64,000 bases of DNA, from positions 1 through 64,000 of the forward strand of contig JAKAHV010000008.1 in assembly GCA_021825295.1 (NCBI GenBank), given 5' to 3'. The stretch's first letter is position 1. The number at the start of each line of letters is the position of its first letter. Origin of the DNA: Nitrospirota bacterium (GTDB lineage: Bacteria > Nitrospirota > Thermodesulfovibrionia > Thermodesulfovibrionales > JdFR-88). Positions 55,012-63,540 of this stretch are shown here, piece by piece. Under the pieces are notes generated by a model that did not search any database, had not been told where the DNA came from, and worked only from the letters and a program-made list of their open reading frames with translations. The position numbers and the translations under genes are program-made.

Positions 55012-55363
55012 ACGGAAAGTCGATGCTCTTATCGGCCCAAGCAGCGTTTTCAAAGGCAATGCGCAGGTAAAGGGCACTTTGCGCGTAGACGGCGTCCTTG
55101 AGGGCGACATCGAGACCGACTGGCTCGTCCTGGGCGAAAAGGGGCTGATAAAAGGCAATGTATCCGCAAAATCGGCGCTCATCGGCGGCAGGGTGGATGG
55201 AAACATCCGGGCCTCGGAGAACCTGGAGATAGAGCGGAAAGGCCAGGTGTCCGGAGATATTCATACGGCAAAACTTTCGGTTCACGAGGGCGGATGCATA
55301 AACGGCAGGACGAATATGCATAAGGTGGAAGCCAGTGTCGTCGAGCTGAAGCAGGCCAACTAG
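54995..55363 (+). CDS. bactofilin
   Basis: 122 residues. A right-handed beta-helix of short repeats: IGPSSVFKGNAQVKGTLRVD, GVLEGDIETDWLVLGEKG and IKGNVSAKSALIGGRVDGNI. Bactofilins polymerise without nucleotide and place cell-wall enzymes. SD AAGGAGG precedes the ATG, inside the M23 gene, so translation is coupled. The TAG stop touches the left end of a MITE-like element. Confidence 0.94.
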   Translation: MFSKSERKVDALIGPSSVFKGNAQVKGTLRVDGVLEGDIETDWLVLGEKGLIKGNVSAKSALIGGRVDGNIRASENLEIERKGQVSGDIHTAKLSVHEGGCINGRTNMHKVEASVVELKQAN

Positions 55364-55539
55364 AACCTATCTCAAAATCGCTTCCGGCTGCAAGAGGCCG
55401 AAATCACGGCATACGGCGTCGTACAGGGAAAATCGTCCTCAACGCAGCGCTGCTGCGCCTCCGGGCGATTTCCCCTTTCCTCCTTGCCTGCAGCGATTTC
55501 TTCTCTCTTTCGCTTCAGAATCAATTTTGAGATAGGTTC
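55363..55539. mobile_element. MITE-like element, about 177 bp
   Basis: Terminal inverted repeats GAACCTATCTCAAAAT (55363-55378) and ATTTTGAGATAGGTTC (55524-55539) are perfect over 16 bases. No frame inside is protein-like. The interior holds GAAATCGCTGCAGG-type sub-repeats in opposite orientation near each end. The left end starts on the last base of the bactofilin stop codon. Confidence 0.65.
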
Positions 55540-55549
55540 CAGAGATCAC

Positions 55550-55708
55550 TCAAAAAACCAGTCTTATGATTTTCGCCACGATTTCTTCAATGGGAAAGGA
55601 TATAAGGACAAGAGGAAGCATCGGAACGACCGCCCCCGCGAGAAGGGGCACAAAGGTTTCCAGATTCAGAGGAATGAGCCGCAGAGGTTTCCCGTTTTTA
55701 TTTTTACC
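55550..55708 (-). pseudogene. C-terminal remnant of a membrane protein
   Basis: 53 codons open, with no start codon, between an in-frame TAG and a TGA. The protein reads RLIPLNLETFVPLLAGAVVP then MLPLVLISFPIEEIVAKIIR, a helix hairpin typical of the end of an integral membrane protein. The composition is clearly coding. The rest of the gene is missing; the MITE-like element lies next to the stop side. Confidence 0.6.
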
Positions 55709-56032
55709 CTAGCATATGCCTGACTCCTGTCAACTTGACGTATGCTGAATTCATGCAGGCGACACCGGCCCGTGCCTTTGATAATACGAGGGTGGTCCCG
55801 GGCCTGATTCCCTGGCAGAGGGACTGGGCGCCAGGCCGCAGGAATATCAATTCACAACTGGGGGAAATGCCCCATTTTGCGCCAAATAAAACATTCCCAA
55901 AAACTAATACAACCAAAAAATCTTTAAATTTAAATAAGTTACTATCGGGCGCATAATTTGCTAATAAATATATTTAAAAAATATTTTTTTATTTTTTTGT
56001 AAATATCCCAGAGTTGCGGAGGGAAACATACC

Positions 56033-56299
56033 GTGAAAAATGGAAGGCATTATAAATGCCCTTTGACGCTTGAATCATGCATCGATTGCCGTGAGAGAAA
56101 AATTCTCAACCGCAAGGAGATATGCTTTTTCACTCTGGAGCCATGCTACTTTGGCGCAATAGACAGCCATCTGCGCACCGGGGGGCTTTCCGGCAACCAG
56201 GGCCCCGGTTGCGCGACGATTCCCAAATCCGCAGGAACATTTCAAACCTTTAAAGCCGGCAATCCGGTTTTAATGTCCGGGGCGCACCATGCGCATTGA
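56033..56299 (+). CDS. small Cys-rich protein of unknown function
   Basis: 88 residues from a GTG eight bases after CGGAGGGAA. Five of its six Cys lie in the first half: KCPLTLESCIDCRERKI and ICFFTLEPCYF, spaced like a zinc or Fe-S site. The second half is Gly-rich and may be unstructured. Its end overlaps the start of the regulator gene by 11 bases, so the pair is co-translated and probably co-functional, for example as a metal or redox sensor with its repressor. No family recognised. Confidence 0.6.
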   Translation: MKNGRHYKCPLTLESCIDCRERKILNRKEICFFTLEPCYFGAIDSHLRTGGLSGNQGPGCATIPKSAGTFQTFKAGNPVLMSGAHHAH

Positions 56300-56912
56300 T
56301 GTGGGCCGGACAAAAAACGAGATAATGATGCTGCTGAAAAAAACCGGCGGCCTTACGACCGAAGAGTTGAGCGGCCAGATAGGCATCACTCCTATGGGCA
56401 TCAGGCAGCATCTGCTCGCCCTGGAAAGAAAAAACCTGATAAGCCATGAAATGAAAAAACAGGGCATCGGAAGGCCGACTTTCATTTACAGGCTTACGGA
56501 TACCGCGGACGATATCTTCCCCAAGGATTACTCCGGATTTGCACTTAATCTGCTTTCAGACCTGGAGGCAATGGACGGCCGTGAAAAGATAGACGCCCTT
56601 TTCAAAAGGCGCAAAGAAAAGCTCCTCAGGGAAAGGGGACAGCTCCTTGCGAGGTATGACTTCAACGGCAAGGTCAGGGCGCTTTCAAATTTGTTTGAAG
56701 AGGACGGATATTTTGTCGAGCTTGCCAATGGGAGGCAGAACTATATTCTGAATCTGTATAACTGCCTGTTTTTAAAAATTTCAAACCGCTACAGGACGGC
56801 CTGCAATTACGAAATAGAGCTTGTTGCCGAACTCCTTGGCAGGCAGGTCACACTGGAAAAGACGGCATCGGCCGGCGACACTTTCTGCTCCGTCAGAATC
56901 CCCAAGAGATAA
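56289..56912 (+). CDS. SufR-like helix-turn-helix transcriptional regulator
   Basis: 207 residues. An N-terminal winged helix (IMMLLKKTGGLTTEELSGQI, GITPMGIRQHLLALERKNLI) with the beta wing KKQGIGRPTFIYRLT matches the SufR/YtrA-DeoR-like group. The C-terminal domain has Cys at YNCLFL, RTACNYE and TFCSVRI, three of the ligands that SufR uses for an Fe-S cluster. Likely a repressor that senses Fe-S status or redox. The target is unknown; the coupled Cys-rich gene is the first candidate. Confidence 0.82.
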   Translation: MRIDVGRTKNEIMMLLKKTGGLTTEELSGQIGITPMGIRQHLLALERKNLISHEMKKQGIGRPTFIYRLTDTADDIFPKDYSGFALNLLSDLEAMDGREKIDALFKRRKEKLLRERGQLLARYDFNGKVRALSNLFEEDGYFVELANGRQNYILNLYNCLFLKISNRYRTACNYEIELVAELLGRQVTLEKTASAGDTFCSVRIPKR

Positions 56913-56946
56913 ACCGTTTGCCGGCAGATTACCCGCCCCGTACTCT

Positions 56947-56982
56947 CAGGAAATCCCGGTGGCCAGCCTGCGGGAATTCCTG
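56947..56982. terminator. stem-loop between convergent genes
   Basis: CAGGAAATCCCG and CGGGAATTCCTG pair with one mismatch around a 12-base loop, 35 bases past the regulator stop and 28 bases before the THUMP gene end. There is no U-tract, so termination is only suggested. Confidence 0.4.
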
Positions 56983-57009
56983 AATATCCTGCCTGAGTGA
57001 GGGCGCGGA

Positions 57010-57567
57010 TCACCTGATTTTTATGAGGGGGTATCTTTCCTTCATCCGCCTCGTGATGAGGCCGATGCCGGCCACATTTCCGGCGGTCTCCAGGACGATC
57101 ATCTTCTCAAACCCCTCGATGTCCACTACGGCCTTTTCCCCCTCTTTTCCGAGGGATTCCATGATGAAACCGTCCAGTTTCTTTTCCGTATCCTGGCTCG
57201 AAATCTCGCCTTTATGCCCTCTTCTTACGACGCGGACAAAGAATCTGCAATCTGCCAGTTGATCAACATAACGGGAAACCGCTTCCTCCGCCTTTTCCGC
57301 AAAATCCGTGACATCAAATTGAAAGTTCCCCTCTATGGGTACGACTTGTCCAAGCGGCCGCAGCTTCCCCGGACTTTTCAGTCTCATGTCTTCCAGCGCA
57401 TCCAGAAAGCCGCGCACATCCCCAACATGCCCCAGGACAACATCGCGATACCCGGAATGCCTGAATTCGCCCAATTTTTTCAGAAGCCACAATAAATAGC
57501 GCTCCTGTCTCCTCTGCGCCGTTGCCAGGATGTTCCATTCCCTGGCGCAACCGCCGGCCTTTCCCAT
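57010..57567 (-). CDS. THUMP-domain protein
   Basis: 185 residues. N-terminal REWNILATAQRRQERYLLWL and the core FVRVVRRGHKGEISSQDTEK, then VVDIEGFEKMIVLETAGNVA and GIGLITRRMKERYPLIKIR, give the THUMP pattern seen in the Tan1-like RNA-binding family. THUMP domains bind tRNA; no catalytic domain is attached, so it may be an adaptor for a tRNA-modifying enzyme. Confidence 0.8.
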   Translation of the reverse strand: MGKAGGCAREWNILATAQRRQERYLLWLLKKLGEFRHSGYRDVVLGHVGDVRGFLDALEDMRLKSPGKLRPLGQVVPIEGNFQFDVTDFAEKAEEAVSRYVDQLADCRFFVRVVRRGHKGEISSQDTEKKLDGFIMESLGKEGEKAVVDIEGFEKMIVLETAGNVAGIGLITRRMKERYPLIKIR

Positions 57568-57661
57568 AATGGAATCATATCAGCATTGGAGGATATCCGC
57601 CCGGTTCTTGAGGGAGGGAGCAAGCGGACGGACCACGGCGCGCCGCATCTAAAGAAACGGC

Positions 57662-58747
57662 TTACCGGATGAAATTTAGCCCGGATTGTGTTGCGAAGCC
57701 CACAGCCTCTTCAAATTCAGCCGGCATGAGCCGCCGGTTGATCTCCGGGTAAAGATGGGCCCTCCAGCAGGGATAATACTGGTCCATGAGATTGACCAGG
57801 CATCTGTCCCTGATGTTTTCCGCTATCCACTTCAGCACGGGCTTTGTGCAGCATTCCACATGTCCAGGCAATACCAGATGCCTCACTGTCATCTCGGCGT
57901 GCGCCGAACCGATTAAATGGTTTCTGGAAGACACTCCGAAATACCCCTTCACCTTTGAGAGTCTCAGTGCGCAGCCGTCGTTGCCGTATTTGAAATCCGA
58001 AAGGTACATGTCCACAATCCCGTTCAGTATATCCATTGTCTTTTCGGTCATGTACATGTTGGAGTTCCAGACAACCGCCACATTCTCCCTGCAATACTTC
58101 AGGGCCTCTATAATCCAGAAAAGCTGGGGAGTGGGCTCGCCGCCCACGAAATTGACGTTTCTCGCCCCCTCCCTCCTCCTGGCATCGATGATCCCGGCCA
58201 GGGTCTTTGCATCTGTCCGCGTCCCCTCTTCATACCACTGCGAGATGGTCCAGTTCTGGCAAAACTGGCACTTAAACGGGCAACCCATGAAAAAGACCGT
58301 ATGGCTGGGCGTAATGTAGGGTTCTTCTCCCATATGTATGAACTCCGTCGAAATCAGACAGCGGGCCCCGACACGGCAGACCCCGAGCTCGCCGGCCCAC
58401 CTGTTTACTCCGCATCTCCTCTCGCACAACTGGCAGGATTCCATGATCCTTTTAACCAGCAGCAGTTTCAAATCCAGCAGCGATCTTCCATCCGTTTCCA
58501 GGCCTTCCGGACCTGCTTCTCCGGCGTCTGTCCGCCTCCTGGCTTCGTTAAAAACCTTCATTGACCGCCCGTGCGCCTCCCACAGGGCCCCGATGTCCGC
58601 CCTTTCATCGAATTCCGCTTTGATCCCCTTCGAAATCCGGAAGAAGGCGGGCAGTTGTCCCCTGACTATTTTTATATACCTGGGGAAGAGCTTCCTGACT
58701 GCCGGCATGTCCAGCGCGGACACCGAATCCGGCCTTAAATATTCCAT
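57662..58747 (-). CDS. radical SAM protein, PflA/activase-like
   Basis: 361 residues. Cys motif GCPFKCQFCQNW (CxxxCxxC) with preceding CQLCERRCGVNR and CRVG, an N-terminal extra Cys cluster usual in the PflA-like and AMMECR1-associated subgroup. FVGGEPTPQLF replaces the GGEP motif region. The C-terminal part is a partial TIM barrel. Likely activates an enzyme or modifies a small molecule; substrate unknown. No glycyl-radical enzyme is nearby. Confidence 0.85.
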   Translation of the reverse strand: MEYLRPDSVSALDMPAVRKLFPRYIKIVRGQLPAFFRISKGIKAEFDERADIGALWEAHGRSMKVFNEARRRTDAGEAGPEGLETDGRSLLDLKLLLVKRIMESCQLCERRCGVNRWAGELGVCRVGARCLISTEFIHMGEEPYITPSHTVFFMGCPFKCQFCQNWTISQWYEEGTRTDAKTLAGIIDARRREGARNVNFVGGEPTPQLFWIIEALKYCRENVAVVWNSNMYMTEKTMDILNGIVDMYLSDFKYGNDGCALRLSKVKGYFGVSSRNHLIGSAHAEMTVRHLVLPGHVECCTKPVLKWIAENIRDRCLVNLMDQYYPCWRAHLYPEINRRLMPAEFEEAVGFATQSGLNFIR

Positions 58748-58800
58748 ATGATTATTTTACATCGGCCCTGAGGACGCCTGCATCACATGAAATGCAATGC

Positions 58801-59523
58801 CTAAACCAACTGCCTTTTTTCCGCGCCGGCCCCGCCGCTTTTTGCCTTTCTCCTCCTCAAAAGCAGCCCAGCCCTCAGAAGCGCCGATTCAAGATCGGCG
58901 AAATCCGTCCTGCTTCCCCCCTCCTCCTGCCATAGTTGAAGAAGCATCTCCAGGACGTTTTTGCCGCCCCTTAAACCCCTGGGGACAAGCCCGAAATCCC
59001 TTGCCGCCGCCAACACAAGCTCCTGGGGAAGAGGTTCCGCCTTCCGCCATAGCCCTCTCATCTCCCGCAGGAAGATATTTGCAGTTACATCCCCTATGCC
59101 CTTTGCGAGGGCCTTGATCCTTGCCTCAAGTTCAAGGCTGTCCGCTGAGCGCATGTGCAGTTCGTTCAGATCGCCTCTGTATTCATCCAGAAGGGACCGG
59201 CTCATATCGAGAAGCTTCGTTGCGGTCTTGAAATCGTATCTGGCATAACCGCCCCGGTCAAGGATATCCACCAGTCCGTCCCATCCGGTCCTGAGGACCG
59301 CCCCGGGGGATGTAACATTCGCCTTTTCGAACTCCGCGTAAGTCCTCTTTGCAACGGCCTGGGATATCCTGGCGCCGAAAAGCACCGATGCAAGCAGCCA
59401 CTTGAAGATATCGTCCGCATGAAGCCCGGAGAGTTTGATGCCCAGCTCGCTGGAGAACCTTCCCCCAAACTTCCCGGCCAGCTCCGTTAACGGCCTCGCC
59501 GCTCCTTGAGTTCGCGAAGTCAT
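58801..59523 (-). CDS. HhH-GPD (endonuclease III-like) DNA glycosylase-type protein
   Basis: 240 residues from MTSRTQGAARPL; the open frame to 59616 adds 31 implausible residues. The helical core FKWLLASVLFGARISQAVAK and the helix-hairpin-helix IKALAKGIGDVTANIFLREM resemble base-excision glycosylases. The Fe-S Cys set of Nth is absent, and I cannot place the catalytic Asp or Lys with confidence, so activity is uncertain. Confidence 0.65.
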   Translation of the reverse strand: MTSRTQGAARPLTELAGKFGGRFSSELGIKLSGLHADDIFKWLLASVLFGARISQAVAKRTYAEFEKANVTSPGAVLRTGWDGLVDILDRGGYARYDFKTATKLLDMSRSLLDEYRGDLNELHMRSADSLELEARIKALAKGIGDVTANIFLREMRGLWRKAEPLPQELVLAAARDFGLVPRGLRGGKNVLEMLLQLWQEEGGSRTDFADLESALLRAGLLLRRRKAKSGGAGAEKRQLV

Positions 59524-59656
59524 GAAAATTTCACACCTGCGCCCTCGGGATCCTTTCCGGCCTGTGGGCCGTGAAATGTTGTTGATATCCCACTGAACAT
59601 ACTTCAATTTTATCACCGCGGTCTTTGTTCCAGCCGGGGACTATTTTGAATAGGCC

Positions 59657-60910
59657 TTAGTGGACGGAACAGGAAAAGCACGGGTCGTAGGCCCTTATGA
59701 GCGCCTCCGCAAGCAGCCGGATGCGCTCCGCAGGTTTATCGATATTATTTTCGATCAGTCTTCTCAGGTTTTCCTCGATTCCAAGGTAATTATGGGCCGT
59801 CGGGGTGACGATGTCGGCTTTTCGCACGACCCCTCTGCGGTCAACGGCATAGCGGTGATAGAGCAACCCCCTCGGGGCTTCGGTCAAAGCCGCGCCCTCG
59901 CCCTCCTTAGGCCTCAGCTTCGGAAGGGCCGTCCCGGATTGCACCTTATCAAGCAGCGCCCGGCATTCCTCGGTAAAATGGACGATCTCGACTGCCTGCG
60001 CCCGGATGTTGTAAAAAGGATTTTTATTTTTCCCGGCGAGGCCCGACTCCAGGGCAAGTTTCCTGGCGCTCTCCGAGAGCCTGTCCGGATGCAGGCTGAC
60101 CCTGGAGAGCGCGCCGACCATCAGCGCGCCCCTTCCCCTTACCGCCGTTTTTTTTGCGTTCGAGTATGGGACCTCCTTCTCATGAAAAAGCCTTTCGTAG
60201 TCTTCCTCTTCTCCGTCGAGGCCCATATCCGAGGAAATGCGCCCCTTGTTTACCGCGTACCCGCCCTCTTCCGAGAGCGCGACAAGCTCCGAATCGGTTT
60301 TCAAATCCGGCAGCTCAAGCGCTGAGACGGTTTTAAAAACGTCCATCATGTCTTCTCCGGCGGCAGGCAGGCCCGATCTCAGTCCGCGAATCCTGCCTTC
60401 ATCGGGCAGCGCGGTAAAGCCGCCCACGACCATCGAGACCGGATGGAGCGCCCTGCCTCCGCCAAAGGCCGCGGTAATGCCGTTAAAAACATCCTTGAGC
60501 CTTATGAATTTTTTCAAAAGGGCCTCTTCGCCCGGAAGAAGCTCCATGAAGGAACTCCTGCCATAATAATCGGGAAGCGCAAGCATGACAAGATGCACAA
60601 GGTGGCTGGAGGCTATCTGGCTGTATGACATGATTTTCCTGGCAAGAAGAACATTTTCATCAGGCTCAAAGCCTATTGCCTTTTCAATGGCGCGTATGGA
60701 TGTAACCATATGGGACACGGGGCATATCCCGCATATCCGGGCCACGATATCCGGGACCTCGTCGAAACTTCTGCCCACAAGCATCCCTTCAAAAAAACGG
60801 GGCGGCTCCCAGATATTTATCCTGAGGCGTCTGAGCTTCCCCCCCCGTATTTCAAATTCGACGCCCGCTTCGCCCTCGACCCTGCCCAGATAATCGATCT
60901 TTATCTTCAT
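59657..60910 (-). CDS. [NiFe] hydrogenase large subunit (sulfhydrogenase alpha)
   Basis: 417 residues. Ni-Fe ligands: RICGICPVSH near residue 58 and DPCFSCSVH at the very end. These fit group 3 (cytosolic, bidirectional, NAD(P)-linked) hydrogenases. The protein stops right after the His of the last motif, so there is no C-terminal peptide for a maturation protease. It is the last gene of the order beta-gamma-delta-alpha, the same as Pyrococcus hydBGDA. It oxidises H2 or makes it from NAD(P)H; direction is unknown. Confidence 0.93.
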   Translation of the reverse strand: MKIKIDYLGRVEGEAGVEFEIRGGKLRRLRINIWEPPRFFEGMLVGRSFDEVPDIVARICGICPVSHMVTSIRAIEKAIGFEPDENVLLARKIMSYSQIASSHLVHLVMLALPDYYGRSSFMELLPGEEALLKKFIRLKDVFNGITAAFGGGRALHPVSMVVGGFTALPDEGRIRGLRSGLPAAGEDMMDVFKTVSALELPDLKTDSELVALSEEGGYAVNKGRISSDMGLDGEEEDYERLFHEKEVPYSNAKKTAVRGRGALMVGALSRVSLHPDRLSESARKLALESGLAGKNKNPFYNIRAQAVEIVHFTEECRALLDKVQSGTALPKLRPKEGEGAALTEAPRGLLYHRYAVDRRGVVRKADIVTPTAHNYLGIEENLRRLIENNIDKPAERIRLLAEALIRAYDPCFSCSVH

Positions 60911-61674
60911 TTTTTCAGCTTCAACCCGTCAAAGAGGGTAAACCTTCTTTCTATCTCCTCCCCGCTTAAGCCCAACTGCCTGAATTTGTCTTTAAGGGCG
61001 GGAATGTTCGCCTGGCCCATCAGGCCGAAACATGAGTAGCAGGCCCTGTGGCAGGACGGACAGAGAGCGCCGCATCCGGCGTTCGTCACGGGTCCCATGC
61101 ACGGAAGCCCCTCATCCACAAGCAGGCAGATATTGCCCTTCATCTTGCACTCCACGCAGACGCTGTATTCAATAAACTCCGGCTTCCTGTCAAGGAGGAC
61201 GGAAACAAGGGCCTCTTCCAGGTCATGCCTGCCAGGCGGGCATCCTCTCACGCAGCCGTCAACCTTCACGTAGTCGCCCAGGACCGAGGGGCGTATGGAG
61301 GTGAGCCTGTACAATTTCTTCTGGTAGGCCCTCTTCTCGATTTCAAGTTCCAGGCCCCCCGCCTTAATCGCGGGGATGCCTCCCGCTATGGCGCATGAGC
61401 CGACGGCATAAAGAACAGCGCTGTTTTTCCTGATCTTCTTAAGCTCGACGGCCTGAAACGGCTCCGTAACGGTCCCCTCCACCAGGGCCAGGTCCAGGAG
61501 GCTGTCAAAGTCGCCTGATGAAGAGGCGAGCCTGAAGAAAGCAAAGTCAAAGGACTTTAAGGTATCTTCCAGGGACCTTTGGAAATAGGCCAGCTCGAAA
61601 CCGCAGCCCGTGCAGCAGGAGAACTTGAAAAACCCGGCCCGCGGCCTCCATTTTTCCCCGCTAGAAAAGGGCAT
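60907..61674 (-). CDS. [NiFe] hydrogenase small subunit (sulfhydrogenase delta)
   Basis: 255 residues. FKFSCCTGCGFELAYF near residue 20 holds the proximal cluster Cys pair; VGSCAIAGGIPAI, VDGCVRGCPPG and a C-terminal Cys-rich run (CVECKMKGNIC, PCMGPVTNAGCG, LCPSCHRACYSC) provide further cluster ligands. It passes electrons between Ni-Fe site and beta/gamma. Four-base overlap with the alpha gene. Confidence 0.93.
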   Translation of the reverse strand: MPFSSGEKWRPRAGFFKFSCCTGCGFELAYFQRSLEDTLKSFDFAFFRLASSSGDFDSLLDLALVEGTVTEPFQAVELKKIRKNSAVLYAVGSCAIAGGIPAIKAGGLELEIEKRAYQKKLYRLTSIRPSVLGDYVKVDGCVRGCPPGRHDLEEALVSVLLDRKPEFIEYSVCVECKMKGNICLLVDEGLPCMGPVTNAGCGALCPSCHRACYSCFGLMGQANIPALKDKFRQLGLSGEEIERRFTLFDGLKLKK

Positions 61675-62476
61675 CGGGATATCCCTTCAGCTCAGGGTAT
61701 GAAAAGACCGGCCCGTCCTTGCAGACAAACCAGACACCGTGCTGGCAATGCCCGCACAGGCCCATCCCGCACCTCATCCTTCTTTCCGGCGAGACGTAGA
61801 CGCTTGAGCCGGGGACGTCCTTCAGGAAAAGCTCGTCTGCCGCAAACCTCATCATGATCTCCGGCCCGCAGATGAAGGCCACTGTTTCAGCCGGCCGTAT
61901 TTGAAGCTCGCGCACGATTTCCGTAACCATGCCCGCGTGATGCCGCCAGCCTCCTCCGGGCTCGTCAACGGTCAGCCGCACATCGATCCCCTTTTTTCTC
62001 CAGTGCCTGAACTCGGTTTTAAAAATAACGCTGCCCGGGTCCCGGGCGCCATGAAGAAGCGTGATGCGCCTGGCCTGCAGTTTATCGGACATCTGTATCA
62101 CCGGCCTGATAGGGGCAAGCCCAAGCCCGCCCGATATGAGAACGAGGTGTTTCCCCCCGGCCTCGTTAACGGGCCAGCCCCTCCCGAAGGGCCCTCTCAG
62201 GAAAATTTCATCGCCCTGCCTGAAAGCGGACAGAAAATACGTGACCCTGCCCACCGCCCTGATTGTATGCTCAAGGAGGTCCGAGCCTTCCATGGGGACC
62301 CGGCTGAGGGAAATGGGCGCCTCCCCTACCCCTGGATAACCCACCATGTTGAACTGCCCGGGCGCTCCCGGAGGCAGTCCGCTCTCCGGCTCAAGAAGAA
62401 AGGTACTGACATCGCCTGTCTCCCGCCTGATGCCTCTTATTGCGGCTTTAAACGGAACATAAGGGTTTTTTCTCAT
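61661..62476 (-). CDS. sulfhydrogenase gamma subunit (FAD/NAD(P), 2Fe-2S)
   Basis: 271 residues from the ATG that overlaps the beta stop (ATGA); the frame opens to 62683 inside beta with an Arg-rich head. FAD domain: FNMVGYPGVGEAPISLS. NAD(P) domain: LISGGLGLAPIRPVIQM and VAFICGPEIMMRF. A C-terminal 2Fe-2S site: RRMRCGMGLCGHCQHG. Exchanges electrons with NAD(P)H. Its end overlaps the delta start by 14 bases. Confidence 0.94.
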   Translation of the reverse strand: MRKNPYVPFKAAIRGIRRETGDVSTFLLEPESGLPPGAPGQFNMVGYPGVGEAPISLSRVPMEGSDLLEHTIRAVGRVTYFLSAFRQGDEIFLRGPFGRGWPVNEAGGKHLVLISGGLGLAPIRPVIQMSDKLQARRITLLHGARDPGSVIFKTEFRHWRKKGIDVRLTVDEPGGGWRHHAGMVTEIVRELQIRPAETVAFICGPEIMMRFAADELFLKDVPGSSVYVSPERRMRCGMGLCGHCQHGVWFVCKDGPVFSYPELKGYPDALF

Positions 62477-63540
62477 TTCATCATTTCTTTTGCTATTTCG
62501 GTCAGGTCTATGCCCGTGGGGCACCACCTTATGCACCGGCCGCAGCCCACGGTGCCTTTCACGCCGAACTGCCCCTCGTAATCGAGCTTGTGAAAAACAA
62601 ACTGCCTGAGTCTCGCCTGCCTTTCCTGCCTGAAATTGCCCCCGTGGACCCTGGCGAAAGAGTAATCCTGGCAGGCGTCCCACCTTCTCATCCTTTTTAT
62701 GCCGGTCCGCGAAACACGGGTCTCATCGTAAATGTCATGGCAGAAGCATGTTGGGCAGACCATCACGCAGTTGGCGCAGGAAAGACACCTGCCCTCCGCG
62801 GTTTCCCTGAGTGCGGGATGGTCCGGGCGCGAAAGGAAAACCTCCCGAAGCCCGTCGGCCCTGAAATCCTTACTGAAGCTCTTTAAAAGTTCAAGCTCCA
62901 TCTCTTCCTTTCTTTTCCAGTCCTTTTCTTCCGGCGGCCTGCCCTCGATACGGAACAGCTTTCTTGCCCGTTCACTTTTAAGCTCCACAAGAAATTCGCC
63001 GTCCATATCCGTCAGGAGCACATCGTAACCCGATTGGGCCTTAAGGAAGGGCCCGGCGCCCACAAGATGGCAGAAACAAAACTCGGTGACCGCCCTGCAA
63101 TTAAGCGAAATGATAAGGGTGTTTTCCCTTCGGGCCCTGTAAAGCGGGTCCGGAAAGGCGCCCAGGAAGACCTTGTCCAGATAGAGTATCGCATGGGTGT
63201 CGCAGGCATGGACCCCGAAAAGCACCCTCTTTTGATGCGGCAGGGGCGGCTCTTTCGCCACAGGGCCCTCCGGCGTAATATCGAATGAAAGGATTTCCTC
63301 CTCGGGCTTCAAAAGAAAAGTTTTCCCCGGGGGCAGCATGGTGCTCCGGTAGCCGGGATTTATTTCATCAAATGAGAAGACTTCCCTGAATTCCGCCTCA
63401 TCCTTGACGCCCACGGGCCCGATGAGCTGGAAGTTCTCCCTGAGGCCTTCAACCCATGAGGCGAGCTGCTGCCTGGAAATGAGAATTTCATAATTTTTTT
63501 GGGAAGTGTTCTCCCCATTCATACCATTTCCACACATCAC
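62473..63540 (-). CDS. sulfhydrogenase beta subunit (two 4Fe-4S clusters)
   Basis: 355 residues. Two C-terminal ferredoxin-type sites: CLSCANCVMVCPTCFCHDIY and CGRCIRWCPTGID. GVHACDTHAILYLDKVFLG and the SFDEINPGYRSTMLPPGKTF stretch are family marks. It relays electrons from gamma to delta. An internal Met at residue 7 is an alternative start. Its 5' end overlaps the GAF gene by 53 bases. Confidence 0.92.
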   Translation of the reverse strand: MMCGNGMNGENTSQKNYEILISRQQLASWVEGLRENFQLIGPVGVKDEAEFREVFSFDEINPGYRSTMLPPGKTFLLKPEEEILSFDITPEGPVAKEPPLPHQKRVLFGVHACDTHAILYLDKVFLGAFPDPLYRARRENTLIISLNCRAVTEFCFCHLVGAGPFLKAQSGYDVLLTDMDGEFLVELKSERARKLFRIEGRPPEEKDWKRKEEMELELLKSFSKDFRADGLREVFLSRPDHPALRETAEGRCLSCANCVMVCPTCFCHDIYDETRVSRTGIKRMRRWDACQDYSFARVHGGNFRQERQARLRQFVFHKLDYEGQFGVKGTVGCGRCIRWCPTGIDLTEIAKEMMK

